Origin: Mariannaea sp. PMI_226
Taxonomy: Eukaryota; Ascomycota; Sordariomycetes; Hypocreales; Nectriaceae
Length of the DNA: 64,000 bases
NCBI GenBank assembly: GCA_024336345.1
Contig: JANFOG010000001.1
Coordinates: 4,650,001 to 4,714,000 of the forward strand
Direction: 5' to 3'
The notes beneath the pieces are model-generated. The model ran no database searches. It was not told where the DNA came from and saw nothing but the letters and a program-made list of their open reading frames with translations. The position numbers were made by a program, and so were the translations under genes. Positions 1-11,924 of this stretch are shown here, piece after piece; within the stretch, counting starts at the first letter, position 1, and every line of letters starts with the position of its first letter.

Positions 1-2046
1 ACTTGTCTGGGCCCGGCGCCATCTCCACCAGTTCTGACGGCGCCAATGTTTACTTTACTCGGATTACTGAGGATGAGATTCTCATCGTCTCCTCTGAGTC
101 CCATGGAGTCCTTGCTCGCTGGCCTTTCAAGCCAACCGAAGAGGTCGCGCCACTCCATGCTGTTGCCGAGGTAATTAAGAAGCCTTCCGGTGAGGGTTTC
201 GCTGTCCGAGCCGCGGTCACGACCAAGTCCCACGACTGGGCACTGGTTCGCAATGGCGAAGTGGACTGGAAGCGTACTGAGGGTTTGACTGCTGCTGTCG
301 CTGCTGTCTGGGCGGAGATTCCCACCAGCGAGAACTTGGCCAAGGTCCTGGAGCAGGAGGCTCACACCAACCCTGTCGAAGCCTACATTCACCGTGTCAA
401 GCGCCACATCAATGACCTCCAATACCTACCCGACTATCTTGCCTCTATCCCAGAAAGGTTTATGAGCAGCCTGAGAGGAACGACTACAAACAAGAATGAG
501 GAGCTTCACCGTGATACTTTCGGTTTCAACAAGATTATTGTGCTCGTTACTCGACGCGGTCGCATGTACGGTCTCAACACTGGAAACGACGGCGCTGTGA
601 TTTGGTCCAAGACAGTCCTTCCTCAAGCTCCTGGTGAGACTCTGGATGTGAAGGGAATTTACGCCAAGGATGAGGGAGTTGTGACTGTACGTGGTTCCAA
701 GGGTGAATATGTTGCGGTCAAGAGCGACTCTGGAGATATTGTTGAGGTGATGCCTCCTGGATCGTTGCCGGACGTCTCCAGCACTGTTGTAGTTGACAGC
801 GCCTCTGGAAAGTGGCTTCTGCCTCTTGGAGCTAACGGCAATGCCGGTGACATCCCCGCTGGTTGGGCTCCTGAGCAGACCATCGTGGTTCGTGGTGAGG
901 GAGAAGTTATTCGAGGAATCAAGTTTGTCAACAAGGACACCAAGGCTGTTGAGCAAGAGATCTGGCAGCTGCAGCTTTTGCCTGGCCAAAAGATTGTGAC
1001 CGTTGCCAAACACGCTCCCCATGACCCTGTTGCGTCGATTGGTCGTGTCCTGGCAGATCGACGTGTGAGCTACAAGTACCTGAACGCCAACACCATTGTG
1101 GTTGCTTCAACCAATGAGGCCGATTCGTCTCTCCTAGTGCAACTGGTTGACACCATCTCTGGCCAGATCCTCGTATCGCAATCCTACACTGGTGTCGACT
1201 CGAGCAAGGCCATCTCCTGTGCCATCTCCGAGAACTGGTACGCTTGCACCTTCTTTGGTGACTATCACTCAAATGATGGCACCAACCGAGCCATTAAGGG
1301 CTACCAAGTTGTGGTTTCCGACCTGTACGAGTCTCCCTCGCCCAACGACCGTGGCCCTCTTGGTGACGCCGCCAACTTTTCTTCCCTGAACCCTGTGGAT
1401 ACTCCCACCGGACCTCCCCTCCCTTGGGTTGATTCACAGGCCTATGTCCTCTCTCAGCCGTTCACCACCTTATCGGTTTCGGTGACCCGACAGGGAGTGA
1501 GCAACAGATATCTTCTGGGCTACCTTCCCGACGCTCACGCGGTGCTCGGCCTCGCGCGCCAGATTCTTGATCCTCGACGACCCGTTGGCCGAGACTCGAC
1601 CAATGAGGAAAAGGAAGCCGAGGGTCTCATGCAATATGCTCCAGCTATTGAAATTGACCCTCGGGCAATTGTGTCTCACCAGCGCAACGTTCTAGGCGTG
1701 CAGGGCATTGTGGCAACACCAGCCATCGTTGAAAGCACTAGCCTGATGGTGGCCTATGGTGTGGATGTGTTCGGTACTAGGGTTGCACCCAGCGGCGTGT
1801 TCGATATTCTTGGAAACGGCTTCAACAAGGTGACGCTCGTGTTGACAGTAGTGGCTTTGCTTGGCGGTGTGATGTTTCTCTCGCCTATGGTAAGTCCTTG
1901 AACCACTTACTTTGTCATTACCCCTCCTGTTTTTTTTCGCCCCCCCTACGCTTCCGTCTTTCGCGTATGCAACTGAAGCTAACGTCCGTGTTCCCCTCTA
2001 GGTTCGAAGAAAACAGATCAACACGAGATGGGAGGCACCAATGTAA
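1..2046 (+). CDS. EMC1: ER membrane protein complex subunit 1, C-terminal part (5' end outside window)
   Basis: The reading frame is already open at base 3, so the N-terminal part of the protein lies upstream of the window. Exon 3..1889 joins 2002..2046 across intron 1890-2001 (donor GTAAGT, acceptor CTCTAG, phase 0). The last exon encodes only 14 residues (VRRKQINTRWEAPM) and TAA. The visible part has beta-propeller-like repeats (GRMYGLNTGNDGAVIWSK), then the conserved C-terminal DUF1620 region, then one hydrophobic segment (about FNKVTLVLTVVALLGGVMFL) just before the intron, followed by a short basic tail. This order matches EMC1, a type I ER membrane protein whose lumenal propellers sit above the EMC insertase for tail-anchored and multi-pass proteins. 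Identification rests on recognised family sequence. The total length is unknown because the start is missing. Confidence 0.9.
1890..2001 (+). other. Terminal intron of EMC1
   Basis: It begins GTAAGT at 1890 and ends with a pyrimidine tract and CTAG at 2001. Reading through gives a stop four codons in (Met-Val-Ser-Pro-stop), so retention would remove the basic cytosolic tail directly after the transmembrane segment. Confidence 0.85.
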
Positions 2047-4122
2047 AGAGAGTAAGAGTGGGAAATAGCATGACGTATGGATATCTTAAAAATACATCAC
2101 AGTCGGTCGACTACTATAGGAGGGGAATCCACACGGCCAATGGAGGAGGCAACTAAGTCAATAATTATGATTAAGCTGTAAATGAAAATGGGGATCTTTT
2201 CCTCTTTTTTTTTCTTGTTCACATCTGAGATGTCTCCGCGATGAGCTGACCACTATAGATTCGCCATAGCAACATCAGTTTGCAGCTGAACGCAACTTGA
2301 CAGCGGAACTGGACTTCAGCTCTTGTTCCAGGTCCAAGAATAGGAAGCTACTACATTCGACTGGACGGGCTCGGTTTACAGTGCGTCCAATCATAACCTG
2401 AGCGGTGAGAGGAGGATAAACGGGGGGGTGGGAGGAGAATGGATGTATCGTATAGATGCTCCTTTTCATTACAAGCAGATACCCAGAGAGTCATCACGCT
2501 CTAACATATCCTCCAATCAACAAGCGGCAGAGCAAGTCGGCCTGTTATTGGCCGATCCTCTTTCCCCCCTCCCTCTCCCTCCCTTCACCACTACTCGAGG
2601 CGCAGTCTAGGCCGGCTGGAACGTCATGGCGTTGCGGGGCTCCCACAGGAGGACAGACGGGACCCCCGATGGATGGAACAAGTTGAAGGCGTCGAAGGCC
2701 ACCAGGAGAAGGCCGTGAAGCGTGTTGCTGGGCTTGCTTGCTCTTGGGCTGAATGGCATATATCTTGGGTGGCTCGGCTATTCTGGGGAAAGGAATCAGA
2801 TTGGGCAGATACCCGCAGTTAGTTATTCTGAATGCAGTTTAGTTGTGTGTTGCTCTACGGCATATTGGTAGCTGATTTTGATTGATGTAACCGTTGCGGC
2901 TGATGAGGGTGGCATTCGAAGGGACAAAAAAGTAAGTTATTAGTAGAAGGGCTTGGGGGGTTCGATGTTTGCTTTGAGGCGACGAGGCTATGGCCGCTAG
3001 TTTTTAATGCCCGAAATCCTTCCACAGTCGTGGAAAGACGGTAACAACTTGCAGAGACACGGCCGCGTGTTCGTGCGCGATGCAGGTCAGACATGACAGC
3101 TGGAGGGGGGGAAGAAAACGAAGAGGGTATTTCATTCGATCGGCGATGGGGTTATGCCGAACCTATCCACCGTTTTTGTTTGTCCGGCTTTCTCTTCTGC
3201 TTGGTAGATGATGCTTGGGCCGGGAAGCTCACCAACCACCGTAAGCGTGCATGGCCGGGATAGCCTTGATATGTTTTTGTCTAGCTTTTACTCTGTCTCT
3301 CTCCTCGTTGGCAAATGCACTTCCTTTGTCCCATACCCGCTGTCAATTTTTGGCAGCTGTGATGTCCACTCTCGTACAGATAGAAAAGAGGGTGAAAATG
3401 TGTCGACTCCTCCCCGGATAAGTCGGCGCAATAAAAGCAGAATCAAGGTCTGTAAGCAGCCATAATCGGCGTTCCACAGTAGCTGAAGAGGAGACGACAA
3501 TATGATGAAATAGTGCGTGTTGGACTCTGGATATGATTCGTGCTGCGTGCTATGCCGTGCTACCAAGCGACGAGCCGGAGGAAGAATGCGAGGAGAAGGG
3601 AAGCAAAAGAAAGGGTATGACGGGCCCCGTTTATTCAACGGAATGGGGCGGCGATTGACGGACACGGGGACAAGTCTTACTCAGACACGGGAAAGTCTCG
3701 TTGATCCTTGGGGGGGTGACGATGATGATCATGTTTATACGATTGATGCTATCAGGGACATGTGTTGTAAATCTATTACGCCCAGCGCATTGATCGAAAG
3801 GGCGCTGGGTGGGGGAAAGCCAACCCAGTCTCAGCCCCCAAAAACGAAGTATGAAGAGGCTTTCATCAACCCGGAGAATGCATGGTGTTTCATTCTTATG
3901 CTTAAAAGCTGCCGAGATGGTTGTATCTATCTCCAACTGTCAGGGTTCCCAAAACGCCTACATAGTCGTATGGATGTGGCTTTGCCTGTCTACTCTAGAC
4001 TGTACTCTCTCCATCCCGCCATGTGTTGAATCGATGGGGCTAAATTAACGTAGATCAGGTCTTGAGTTTTTGGATTCAGCTCCCCTAAATAATTATAATT
4101 CTGCAAAAAATAAACCCCTCTC

Positions 4123-4153
4123 ATCGACATCGACATCGACCTAGACCTAGACC
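4123..4153. repeat. Short tandem repeat (CATCGA / CTAGAC)n
   Basis: Consecutive six-base units CATCGA CATCGA CATCGA change into CTAGAC CTAGAC CTGGGC. The same CATCGA unit recurs at about 4550-4566. It is a simple microsatellite in intergenic DNA. Confidence 0.7.
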
Positions 4154-5958
4154 TGGGCAGGCGATCAGCTCGGACCCTCGGAGCTGGAGGCAGGCTCGGG
4201 AAACACGAGACAGGTTGCATAGCTGGAGACAACTGGGGCGAATCAGCGGGAAGAACCACTTATGATCAGAGCGAAAAAGAAGAAAAACGAGGAGCTCGAA
4301 GCTGGGGTGTGGAGGGGAGGAGAGGAGGTAAGGGTAGGGTCGTAGCCGGAAACAGACTGGTCTGGGATCCTCTTCTGACTGTCTGCTTTTGGGCTGGATT
4401 TTGCGGGGGTTGCAATAACTTGAGGCTAAGGCCAAGGGCTAAGGTACCTGAGGCTGGCTGAGGGACCCTTGCTATAGTAGGTACCTAACTAAGTTGCTAA
4501 GGGACTTGGGGGAGCAGCAGTACGAAGTGTAAATATAGCAGCGCAAGCCGCATCGCATCGACATCGACTGCTTCTGACGTCCGCCATTGGACGAGAGCCA
4601 GCTGCCATGCCACTTTAATGGGTGATGTGGAGAATTATTTTTAGCAATTGGCGTATCAATTCACAGGTCGCCGCTGATCATGTTCTTTTTTTTCCTTTTT
4701 TGACATGCGAAGAGAATAACTGAGCCCAACCTACAGCCTACCTCTCAACGAAGTAGACTTCCCTCTTCCTCAATTCTAACTGGCTGTACGTATTGTACGT
4801 AATTTCCAAGCAGGTAGGTTTCAATCCGCGATGGCATTCACGTCGTCACCCGCGGCATGTCTCGGCTTCTAGGGGCACCTTTTTTCCTTTCATTTCTACA
4901 TTTTCCTTCTAGTCCCTTATCTTTTCTTGCCCGTCCAAAGTGTCTTCAAAGCGATGATGATCATTCGCCCACCCAGCGCAGAACTAGAACACCCTCTGCA
5001 AGTCATTGGCCCGAGTTTCTCATGACACATCAGTCTACCTCTCCACCACTCTTTCTGTATGACTTACATGCCTGTCTTAGCTACATAGTATCTCTCTGTG
5101 CACCCCAAGAAAGCTACTTATTACTGTGGTCCATGTTGTTGCATCCACTCGGAGAAGTCCTGCAGCTGGTTACATGTCGATATCGTGGTGAGGACTAAAA
5201 AAAGAAAAAGAAGAAACAAGATGCCAAAGAAGCAGCGACGTTCTAGCGCTCCCGTCCGCAGTGCGTTTTCTGTCGTCATAGCCTCCACCAAAGGCCATAG
5301 CACAGCGCAGGAAAGAGGAGAGAGATCCATAGCAATTGACCAGATGGGAACGTTACGCTGTAGGGCTGCGCGTGGTGCGTGTGGGCTTGTGTTCGTGCTT
5401 GTGTGTACATACTATTTTGTGAGTGTGTGTCTTTGACATCACCTGTGGCAAGCCGTCTCTGCACTAGGTTCCCTCTAACAATCAGCCACCGGAATCGTCC
5501 GCACTTTGAGTTCCATTTTTTTGTTACTATGCTCTTGTATCTGAATTGATTCGGGGGACCAAAATTCCCTTGTAGAGGGGAAGGGGGGGGCCACAGAATA
5601 TGTCAACAAAGGTATGTGTCGTACCAAGTTTTCCTCTAAGAGAAAGCGAAAACGAGGAAGACGGAGGGGAGGTGGAGGAAGAGGTCACAAGCAAGAACAA
5701 GAGAGACAGCATCATCCAAAAGCCAAGAGACAATTCAGAATTCCACACCCTAGAAAGGCAAATATCAAAGAATGGATCAACATTGAAAGACAAACTAACG
5801 CTGTGATACGAGCTTTCGCAGCAGCAAATAGAATCTCAATCCGCTGTTCCTCATGACCTGAGCCTGACCTGATATCCCGATCTGAGCAACTTGACCTCTC
5901 CCTGAGCACACAAGAACGAGCAGAAGCACAAGCACAAAGCAGAAGCACAAGGGCACAC

Positions 5959-5959
<1 letters not shown>

Positions 5960-5988
<29 letters not shown>
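5960..5988. repeat. Homopolymer run of 29 cytosines
   Basis: An uninterrupted C tract from 5960 to 5988, preceded by imperfect AAGCACAAG repeats (about 5920-5955). The G-rich complement could form a quadruplex and the C strand an i-motif. Its exact length may be a sequencing artefact. Confidence 0.85.
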
Positions 5989-5990
<2 letters not shown>

Positions 5991-6527
5991 AGACAATTCC
6001 CTTCTCTTCCCTTCCCGCCTCACCGATCAGTCGCCTAGCCTCGTGACCAGGGTACCCGCACATCGTATCGGGTCATCGCTCGCCCGTTCACCCTCTCAAT
6101 AAGTGAGAAAAGCCTCCACCTTAGTACTGTGTAAGCCGGTCAACCCCAACTTCGATTTGAATGTTACATGGTATGTTTGCGGGGGAAGCTAAATGAGCGA
6201 TGGAGGGTAGGGTATACGGCCAAAAAAAAAGAAGGGCACTATGCATTATGTAGGATGGAGGGGGTGGGCGGTGGCTTGGTCTACGCCCTCCCCTCGACGG
6301 CAGCTAGCGAGACATCAATGCCCTCCACAAAGATACAGTTGGGTAAGAGACACGATCGGCCCGAGCAGAGTAAAAAAATTGAGGCTTGGGCTGTGCCAAA
6401 AGACTAGTCCAACGGGAGCATGGGACGTCATCAGCATTCACCTCGTGTTGAACGCCATAGCTATGGCTGTGGGCATGGTCCAAGAGAACTCTAGGAACGA
6501 CGCCTATTTCGGTATATCTCATTCAAC

Positions 6528-6535
6528 TATATAAG
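6528..6535 (+). promoter_or_regulatory. TATA box of the secreted cysteine-rich protein gene
   Basis: TATATAAG lies 158 bases before the ATG. It is followed by a leader very rich in CA and TC with almost no G (about 6565-6685), which is typical of strongly expressed fungal genes. The start context is CATCATCATGAAG. Confidence 0.65.
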
Positions 6536-6685
6536 GCAGTCGATATCCCTCCTCAAACCAGACTCTTCTTATCATCACAATCAACTCAAGCAAGCAAAGC
6601 AATCACTTTCAAGCAATCTTCAAAACAACCACTCTCGCTCTTCACCAATCACTTCTTTAATCAACAACACCAAACAACCATCATC

Positions 6686-6990
6686 ATGAAGTTCTCCACT
6701 GTCATCGTTGCCGCCATCGCCACCTTCGCTTCTGCCGAGGCCTCTCCCAACTACCGCCCTTGCACTCCTGGCACCTACCAGTGCTCCCAGACCAATGGCT
6801 GGAACGTCTGCGACACCTCCGGTCGCTGGGTGGTAAGTCCTTTTACATTACAATACACACAGACATCACAGCAAACTAACAATCATGATAGAACGGCGGC
6901 ACTTGCCCCCCCAAGACCGTCTGCAAGTTCTACCCTCCCAGCAAGAGCCCCTACTGCGTTCCCCCCGGCTTCCAATTCAAGAAGGAGTAA
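6686..6990 (+). CDS. Small secreted six-cysteine protein (81 aa)
   Basis: Exons 6686..6832 and 6892..6990 join in phase 0 across a 59-bp intron (GTAAGT ... GATAG). The product begins with a clear signal peptide (MKFSTVIVAAIATFASAEA, cleavage about residue 17-20). The mature chain of about 62 residues has six cysteines at 26, 33, 42, 54, 60 and 71, enough for three disulphides. The spacing YxC, GWxVCD, GxWVxGGxC, CKF and SPYCVPPG resembles a widespread family of fungal secreted proteins with a carbohydrate-binding-like cysteine pattern. Binding to chitin or another wall polymer is inference only. A strong TATA box and CA-rich leader suggest high or inducible expression, as for effectors, antifungal proteins or wall proteins. 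The reading frame without splicing diverges and loses the conserved cysteines, which supports the intron. Confidence 0.85.
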
Positions 6991-7953
6991 AGAGGGCTTC
7001 ATTTCCTCTCCTCCTTTTTGCCATCTTGCAATATCCGCTCCATCAACAAATATCGAGCCAGGCTGTGAACTCTGCCAAATCTCTTCCAGCTCACCTCTTC
7101 TGCATCGAGTCTTTTCCTCTACTTTTTTGATCTCTTCCGTTTTCAAAACAACGCACGGCTCTCTGCATTTCAATTCTTGATAGCTCGTTCACCATGAGTT
7201 TTAAAAACCCTATTTTAAACCATCAATTTTCTTTTTTTGGATGATGGTTGCGGATATCTGCAAAGACCGGAAATTGGAGACTTGCTTTTGGATGGCTTCG
7301 GGAATACATGAGTTGGTGTTTTGAATGTTATAATCATGTTCGCATGAGTCTACGGTCCTTATTTCTTGTATACAATGATTTTTTCTTATTTACTATAAAC
7401 ATTTTTTCTACTTTCTGCATCTGCAAGCTTTCAGAAAGCGCCAGCAAATATTTTAGATAGGTAGCATGAGCAGTTGCGTTGCAATCTACCACAAATTGGC
7501 CCACAAGATCTTGGCTTCACATGGCAGAATGACGATCGTGGAGAACTACAATCCGCAGTAAGCTGACATAATTAGCTGTGATCGACATTGAATCGGGTGG
7601 AACTCTCCCAACAAGGAGGTGGGGAGCTTGGAGTTGGGGTTTGCTTGATTGATGACCATGCTGCCAATTTCAGAATTTAAGAATATGACAGGCAACTCAC
7701 CTGGTAGACCTCTGAGCGGAGCAGTCATCACACATAGTAAGCAACAATAGTTATATATAAAAAAAAAAGGTGCACGAGTGTGGTAAGAAAATGCCATAAT
7801 TTTCATATAATATTCATGTGCAATATGTGATCGAACACGTTTCTCTATGACGTCGTCCATATAACTGTCTCATTCTAAAATCTGTGTAAACTACCGCAAA
7901 AACGCCCCAAGCTACCAGAGAAAATAAGAGTATGCCGTATCAAACCCAATCAT
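6991..7953. other. Intergenic, convergent 3' regions
   Basis: This lies between the 3' ends of the secreted protein gene (+) and the phosphoesterase gene (-). It is AT-rich, with several T-rich stretches compatible with 3' UTRs. I see no gene. Confidence 0.6.
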
Positions 7954-9828
7954 CTAACAATCTCCCTTCCAGTTCTCACTGATCCAGTCAGCCATCAAAG
8001 AGGTAAACGTACCTTCCCTGTATACCTCAACATCGTCCTTACTGCAGCTGAAGCCAGCAAAGGTAAGAGCCGGGATGATCCATGGCTCAACAAAGTCGAG
8101 AAAGACAAAATCCACAGTCTCGGGATCACCCTCCTCCGGGAAGGCAATCTTGCTCTGGATACAGTTGGGCTGGTCGTATAGCTTCACAGCCTCATGGACA
8201 GTGTCGTCTCCGTCGTCTCCAAGATCATCCCTGGTAGTGTAGCCAGCAATGAGAGCGGGCTTGTTTTGAAGGCCTCTAAGTTCAAGACGTGTTTGCTCAG
8301 TTTCCTCAACGTCATCAACCTCCTCAACGGTAATAGCTGGGTTGGGGAACATTTGCTGGGGCATGTTGAGGAAACGGACATCGAGGTCTTGCTTCTCAAA
8401 AATCACGCCGCCACTGTTTAGAAGTTCAATAACCTTGGCAGCGGCCTTGTATGGAACATCCTTGATGTATCGAAATCCACTCTGGAACGGGCTAACAGTG
8501 TAGATGCTGTCACGGGTAAAAGGGCCCTTGAAGATGTCGAACCGAATGCCACCCGTGTTCGTGAGGGCAAGTCTAGGTTTGTCCTCCCTGCCTTTGCGTG
8601 TAATGATATCAGGGAAAAGTTCATCTGTGATCCAAGTATAGATGCTGTCTTCACTGGGGTATTTCGCGGAGCGCATCCATAGCGTTTTAGGGGCACATCC
8701 ATACAGGTGACCAAGATCAAGCTCTTTGCGGGCGTGGGTAATCATATCGCTGACCTTCTTCCCCTGCTTTGTTGGAAAGGTGGTATCGTTCAGTCCAGTG
8801 TGGTAGTGCAGGCCAAAAAGATTGTTGTCAATGTATCGGCGATTAAACGAGGGTGAGGAAGTTGCTTCGACCTCGTCAGAACCAGTTTTCAAGCCGTCGA
8901 TTGACATCCACCCGATTGTTTCGAAGTAGCGACCACTGGCCATGGCAAAGGCTTTAGAGTCAAACTTGCGAGCGTCTCGGACGTGTGCGTGGCCGCCAAA
9001 GAAGACGATGGGAATGTGCCAGTTCTGTTTACGGATCGCAGTGAAGATGGCCTTAAACTCTTCCATTCGCAGACCAACATGGCCAATAACAACGAACAGA
9101 TCAGGCTTCTCACGGATTGCCTCCTGGAACCAATCTTCTTCAATGACTTCTTTTACAGGCTGGACAACGCTGTTGTTCGCATTACCCTTGAAATCGAAGA
9201 GGAAGCCTAGGGCGACGATATTGATGCCCTGGTTCTTAGTCTTGAACTTGCGATATCGCTGTGCCAATGGACTGCGCTCTCCAGTTTCATGATTGACATA
9301 GTCGAGATTGGATGCGATGTAGTTCTCTTTGTAGTTGGGGACGGTAGTGTTGTGTTCACGGTCTACCGAGTATGCCTTGTAGAGTTCGTGGTTCCCAACA
9401 GAGATAATGTCGACATCGGCCTTGGCATAGATATCGTACTGGTATGAGCCTTTGGGTTCGGAAGCGTCGTAAAGTCCATTGCCCTCGATTCTATCACCAG
9501 TGTCAACGACAAGGAGATCGGTTCCGTCATTGTCGGCCTGTTTTCGCATGTGATGAATGAAAGAGACATAGTCGCCCCAATCGGCAGAATACTGGGGTCT
9601 AGAAAAGGGAGCTGGTCAGCCTACAATAACCTTAGTGATTGGGATGTGAAGCTCGTACTCTTGTAAATGACCACCCAGCCAGCCGTGAGTATCTGTGGTG
9701 TGCAGGAAGTTGAGTTGACCCCAAATGAGGTCCCTCATGGGAGCGGCGACCGGTTGAGGAGCATCGGGTTGGGCGGCTGTCGCGAGGGAGACCAGGGCGG
9801 CTCCCGTGATCCAACCCCTGAGTATCAT
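7954..9828 (-). CDS. Calcineurin-like / 5'-nucleotidase-type metallophosphoesterase (604 aa)
   Basis: Exon 1 is 9828-9659 and exon 2 is 9598-7954, on the minus strand. The 60-bp intron has donor GTACGA, a CTGAC branch point and acceptor TCTAG. Joining restores the conserved run [19 protein letters not shown]. An N-terminal signal peptide ([19 protein letters not shown]) predicts secretion or vacuolar delivery. The metal-binding signature of the superfamily is complete: DTH at 46-48, GDR at about 91-93, GNHE at 125-128, GHVG around His230 and GGHAH with His260/His262. The C-terminal half corresponds to the 5'-nucleotidase C domain ([23 protein letters not shown]). Length and motif order match the fungal Ser/Thr phosphatase-like family that includes the yeast vacuolar protein YHR202W. 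The substrate is not known from sequence; a nucleotide or other phosphoester is likely. Confidence 0.88.
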
Positions 9829-10455
9829 GGTGCAGTATTCTTGGACAGCTTTCTGTTGAGTCGACCGTGTTTAGGATGGTTAGAAGAAATCCCCGGCGTC
9901 GAGGCACCGAACAATGGTAATTGAAAGAATAGCCCCAAGACGGAAGGGCTTCGCGTACGGATGAAGAGGGCGGTTGGAGATGGAGCTCTCATTGCGGAGT
10001 TGGGTCAGGCGCAATGACGTGAGACGCAGCCGGATCCCGGAACGCACAGGTACCCTCTGAGCTTAATTAGCATGCGGTGATTGGATGGATAGTGTATTTA
10101 GGTAAGCCAAGTTGTAGGGGTCTCGGACCAGTTCAGCGGTCATGAACGTTTACCTAGCGGACACCTAGCGGACTTCAGGGGGTCGCTCGTGGTCAATCAG
10201 TGGACCCAGCACGCACTCAGCTGGTCAGCCACGTGCATCACATTACAGTCAAGGGGAAAGGGACAACATTTCTCCAGTGAGTCACATTCACAACCCAATA
10301 CGTAGCAGTCTCTTTGGTTGTTTCTAGTCTATTTTGAGGAAGATGAGGCGAGGTTGAGGCTTGCGCTCGTGTGAGCAATAACTTTACTGCGCTGTATACT
10401 GTAGTGCCTGGTTGTTTCCCCAGGCAGACCGCATGATCATCAGGTTGTTGTCGCT

Positions 10456-10878
10456 TCACGCTTGAAGATACAGTTCCATAAATAACTTTTGCCATCCAAA
10501 AATCTGATAAGGAAAGAAGCATATATGTGAACCTTTCATACGATAAATCGCTTGTTGCATTACGCGGGCAGTTTCGCCTTGGAGTACGCCTAACACAAGG
10601 CCCCCAGGGTTTTCTGACGAACATACGCGGCAAGCGTCGTACGTGAAATTGAGGTATTCTGGTTCATCGTTCACTATTCGCGGTCCCCTAGTTTGGGCCT
10701 CGCTTGTTTTCTCTTCTCTGAGGCCTCGTGTCGACTCCATCTCATTTCCCATCACCCATTTGAGCCCCGATGGTTCCGTTTCCATGTTGCTGCCTTGGCG
10801 CCTCGCGTAGACAGATTCGTCAACACAACCCTCAAGGCCCTCAATAATTTGGTATGAATCATCGAGAAAATGCAACAT
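10456..10878 (-). CDS. Possible small hypothetical ORF (140 aa)
   Basis: An ATG-initiated frame of 140 codons on the minus strand with mixed, non-repetitive composition (begins MLHFLDDSYQIIEG, contains two Cys in DACRVCSSE). It does not lie opposite another gene. No domain, signal peptide or splice chain is recognisable. Frames of this length are expected by chance a few times in 64 kb, so it is listed only as a possibility. Confidence 0.18.
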   Translation of the reverse strand: MLHFLDDSYQIIEGLEGCVDESVYARRQGSNMETEPSGLKWVMGNEMESTRGLREEKTSEAQTRGPRIVNDEPEYLNFTYDACRVCSSENPGGLVLGVLQGETARVMQQAIYRMKGSHICFFPYQIFGWQKLFMELYLQA

Positions 10879-11661
10879 CCCCAAGTGGCTTTAGTCCCCT
10901 TTGATGATGAAAAGGATGACGTAGACCAGAAAATTCAACGGAAAGCCGCCGATTGGGCCTTGCTCCCTTATTCGCATCCAAATGCGAGAACCCCGACAGT
11001 CCCGAAAAAAGACGACGACAATTACGACGACGACGACAGCATGGCATGGGTGGGAAGAAGGGGAGGGGGGGTTGTTTTGGCTGCCGCCTAAAACAGGAGG
11101 AATTTGGTATCGGCCATGAAAGATGGAAGATTGTAAGTTTTGTGAGTTGAGCGGCGAATGCTGTGGTTTAGTAGTCCATCTAGTTACAGGTTTATTTTCG
11201 AAAACCGTATTGTCGTACATTTTACCCGTCATAGTTGAACCCCAGAATCTCGAACCGAGGAATGCGACAACTCAAATTCGGCACCAGCCCTACCAGATCA
11301 CGGCTCAAAGCGAGGCATACGCAGCGCTCTCCCAAGACAATTCGTTATCGCTTAGCCCGATCTGGTGTTTCCCATATCTCGCCAAGTCATCCCATTGGGT
11401 CAGTGTTGCGCGTTTCCCCTCGACCCCCCTGGAGGCCAGGTCCTGTCTCAACCTTGCCTATTTGGGGGATCATGCTGCGAGTTTCCCCCAGTTACAGAAT
11501 GTTGATTGGCCGCTTCGACTCTTCGTGGATCTATTCGTGTCGGTACGAAATACGACGCATGCCGGTTTCTCCACTCTCGCCCGCCAGAGCCCAGGCTTGT
11601 TCCCTCCGGGCGGAGTTGTGAATCGCGGCTCGACCCCGAGGGACACATTGTCAATAAGAAG

Positions 11662-11669
11662 TATATAAG
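11662..11669 (+). promoter_or_regulatory. TATA box upstream of the small three-exon gene
   Basis: TATATAAG, followed by an A/C-rich leader (GATCAATCAACAGAAC at 11730). It lies about 255 bases before the proposed ATG at 11925, implying a leader of roughly 200 nt. Confidence 0.5.
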
Positions 11670-11754
11670 TCGGAGTTTTGAAGTTTCCGTTTATATTTAG
11701 TCTTAAAGGCATCTTCCTGTCTGTCTTCGAGATCAATCAACAGAACAAAAATTC

Positions 11755-11868
11755 ATGCACTGGATACCTTCTTCAAGCCGTCGACCACTTCCACACTACA
11801 CATTGTCAGCATCGGAGGGTTCTGTTCCGCCTCGGTCCCGTTCGCAGCCGACTTCAACTTACTTGTGA
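11755..11868 (+). promoter_or_regulatory. Upstream ORF (37 codons) in the leader of the three-exon gene
   Basis: The first ATG after the TATA box opens a 37-codon frame ending TGA at 11866-11868, 56 bases before the main ATG. If the transcript starts near 11700, this uORF would be read first and could limit translation of the main frame. Confidence 0.35.
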
Positions 11869-11924
11869 CCTACTACCCGACGTCATAACTAGATCCTTTA
11901 CATCACTCCCAAATCTTGGGTTCT

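Larger units (their letters stand above)
2047..6685. other. Long intergenic region without a supportable gene
   Basis: About 4.6 kb between EMC1 and the secreted cysteine-rich protein gene. Every open frame here is short, starts at non-ATG codons or is low-complexity, and none shows a domain or a consistent splice chain. It contains GACATC-type short repeats near 4123-4153 and 4550-4566, AGGTACCT palindromes near 4443 and 4480, a run of 29 C at 5960-5988, and in the last 160 bases the core promoter and CA-rich leader of the downstream gene. The distal part may simply be promoter of that gene, or may hold non-coding transcripts that I cannot see. Confidence 0.6.
9829..11924. other. Intergenic region between divergent genes
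   Basis: It holds the promoter of the phosphoesterase gene on the left and the promoter and leader of the small three-exon gene on the right. A TATA box lies at 11662. Apart from the weak ORF at 10456-10878 I see no gene. Confidence 0.5.

Noticed and set aside
426..1022. 198-codon antisense frame inside EMC1
   Set aside because: Shadow of the EMC1 exon.
11236..11262. tRNA B-box-like sequence on the minus strand (GGTTCGAGATT)
   Set aside because: The T stem does not pair and no cloverleaf can be drawn.
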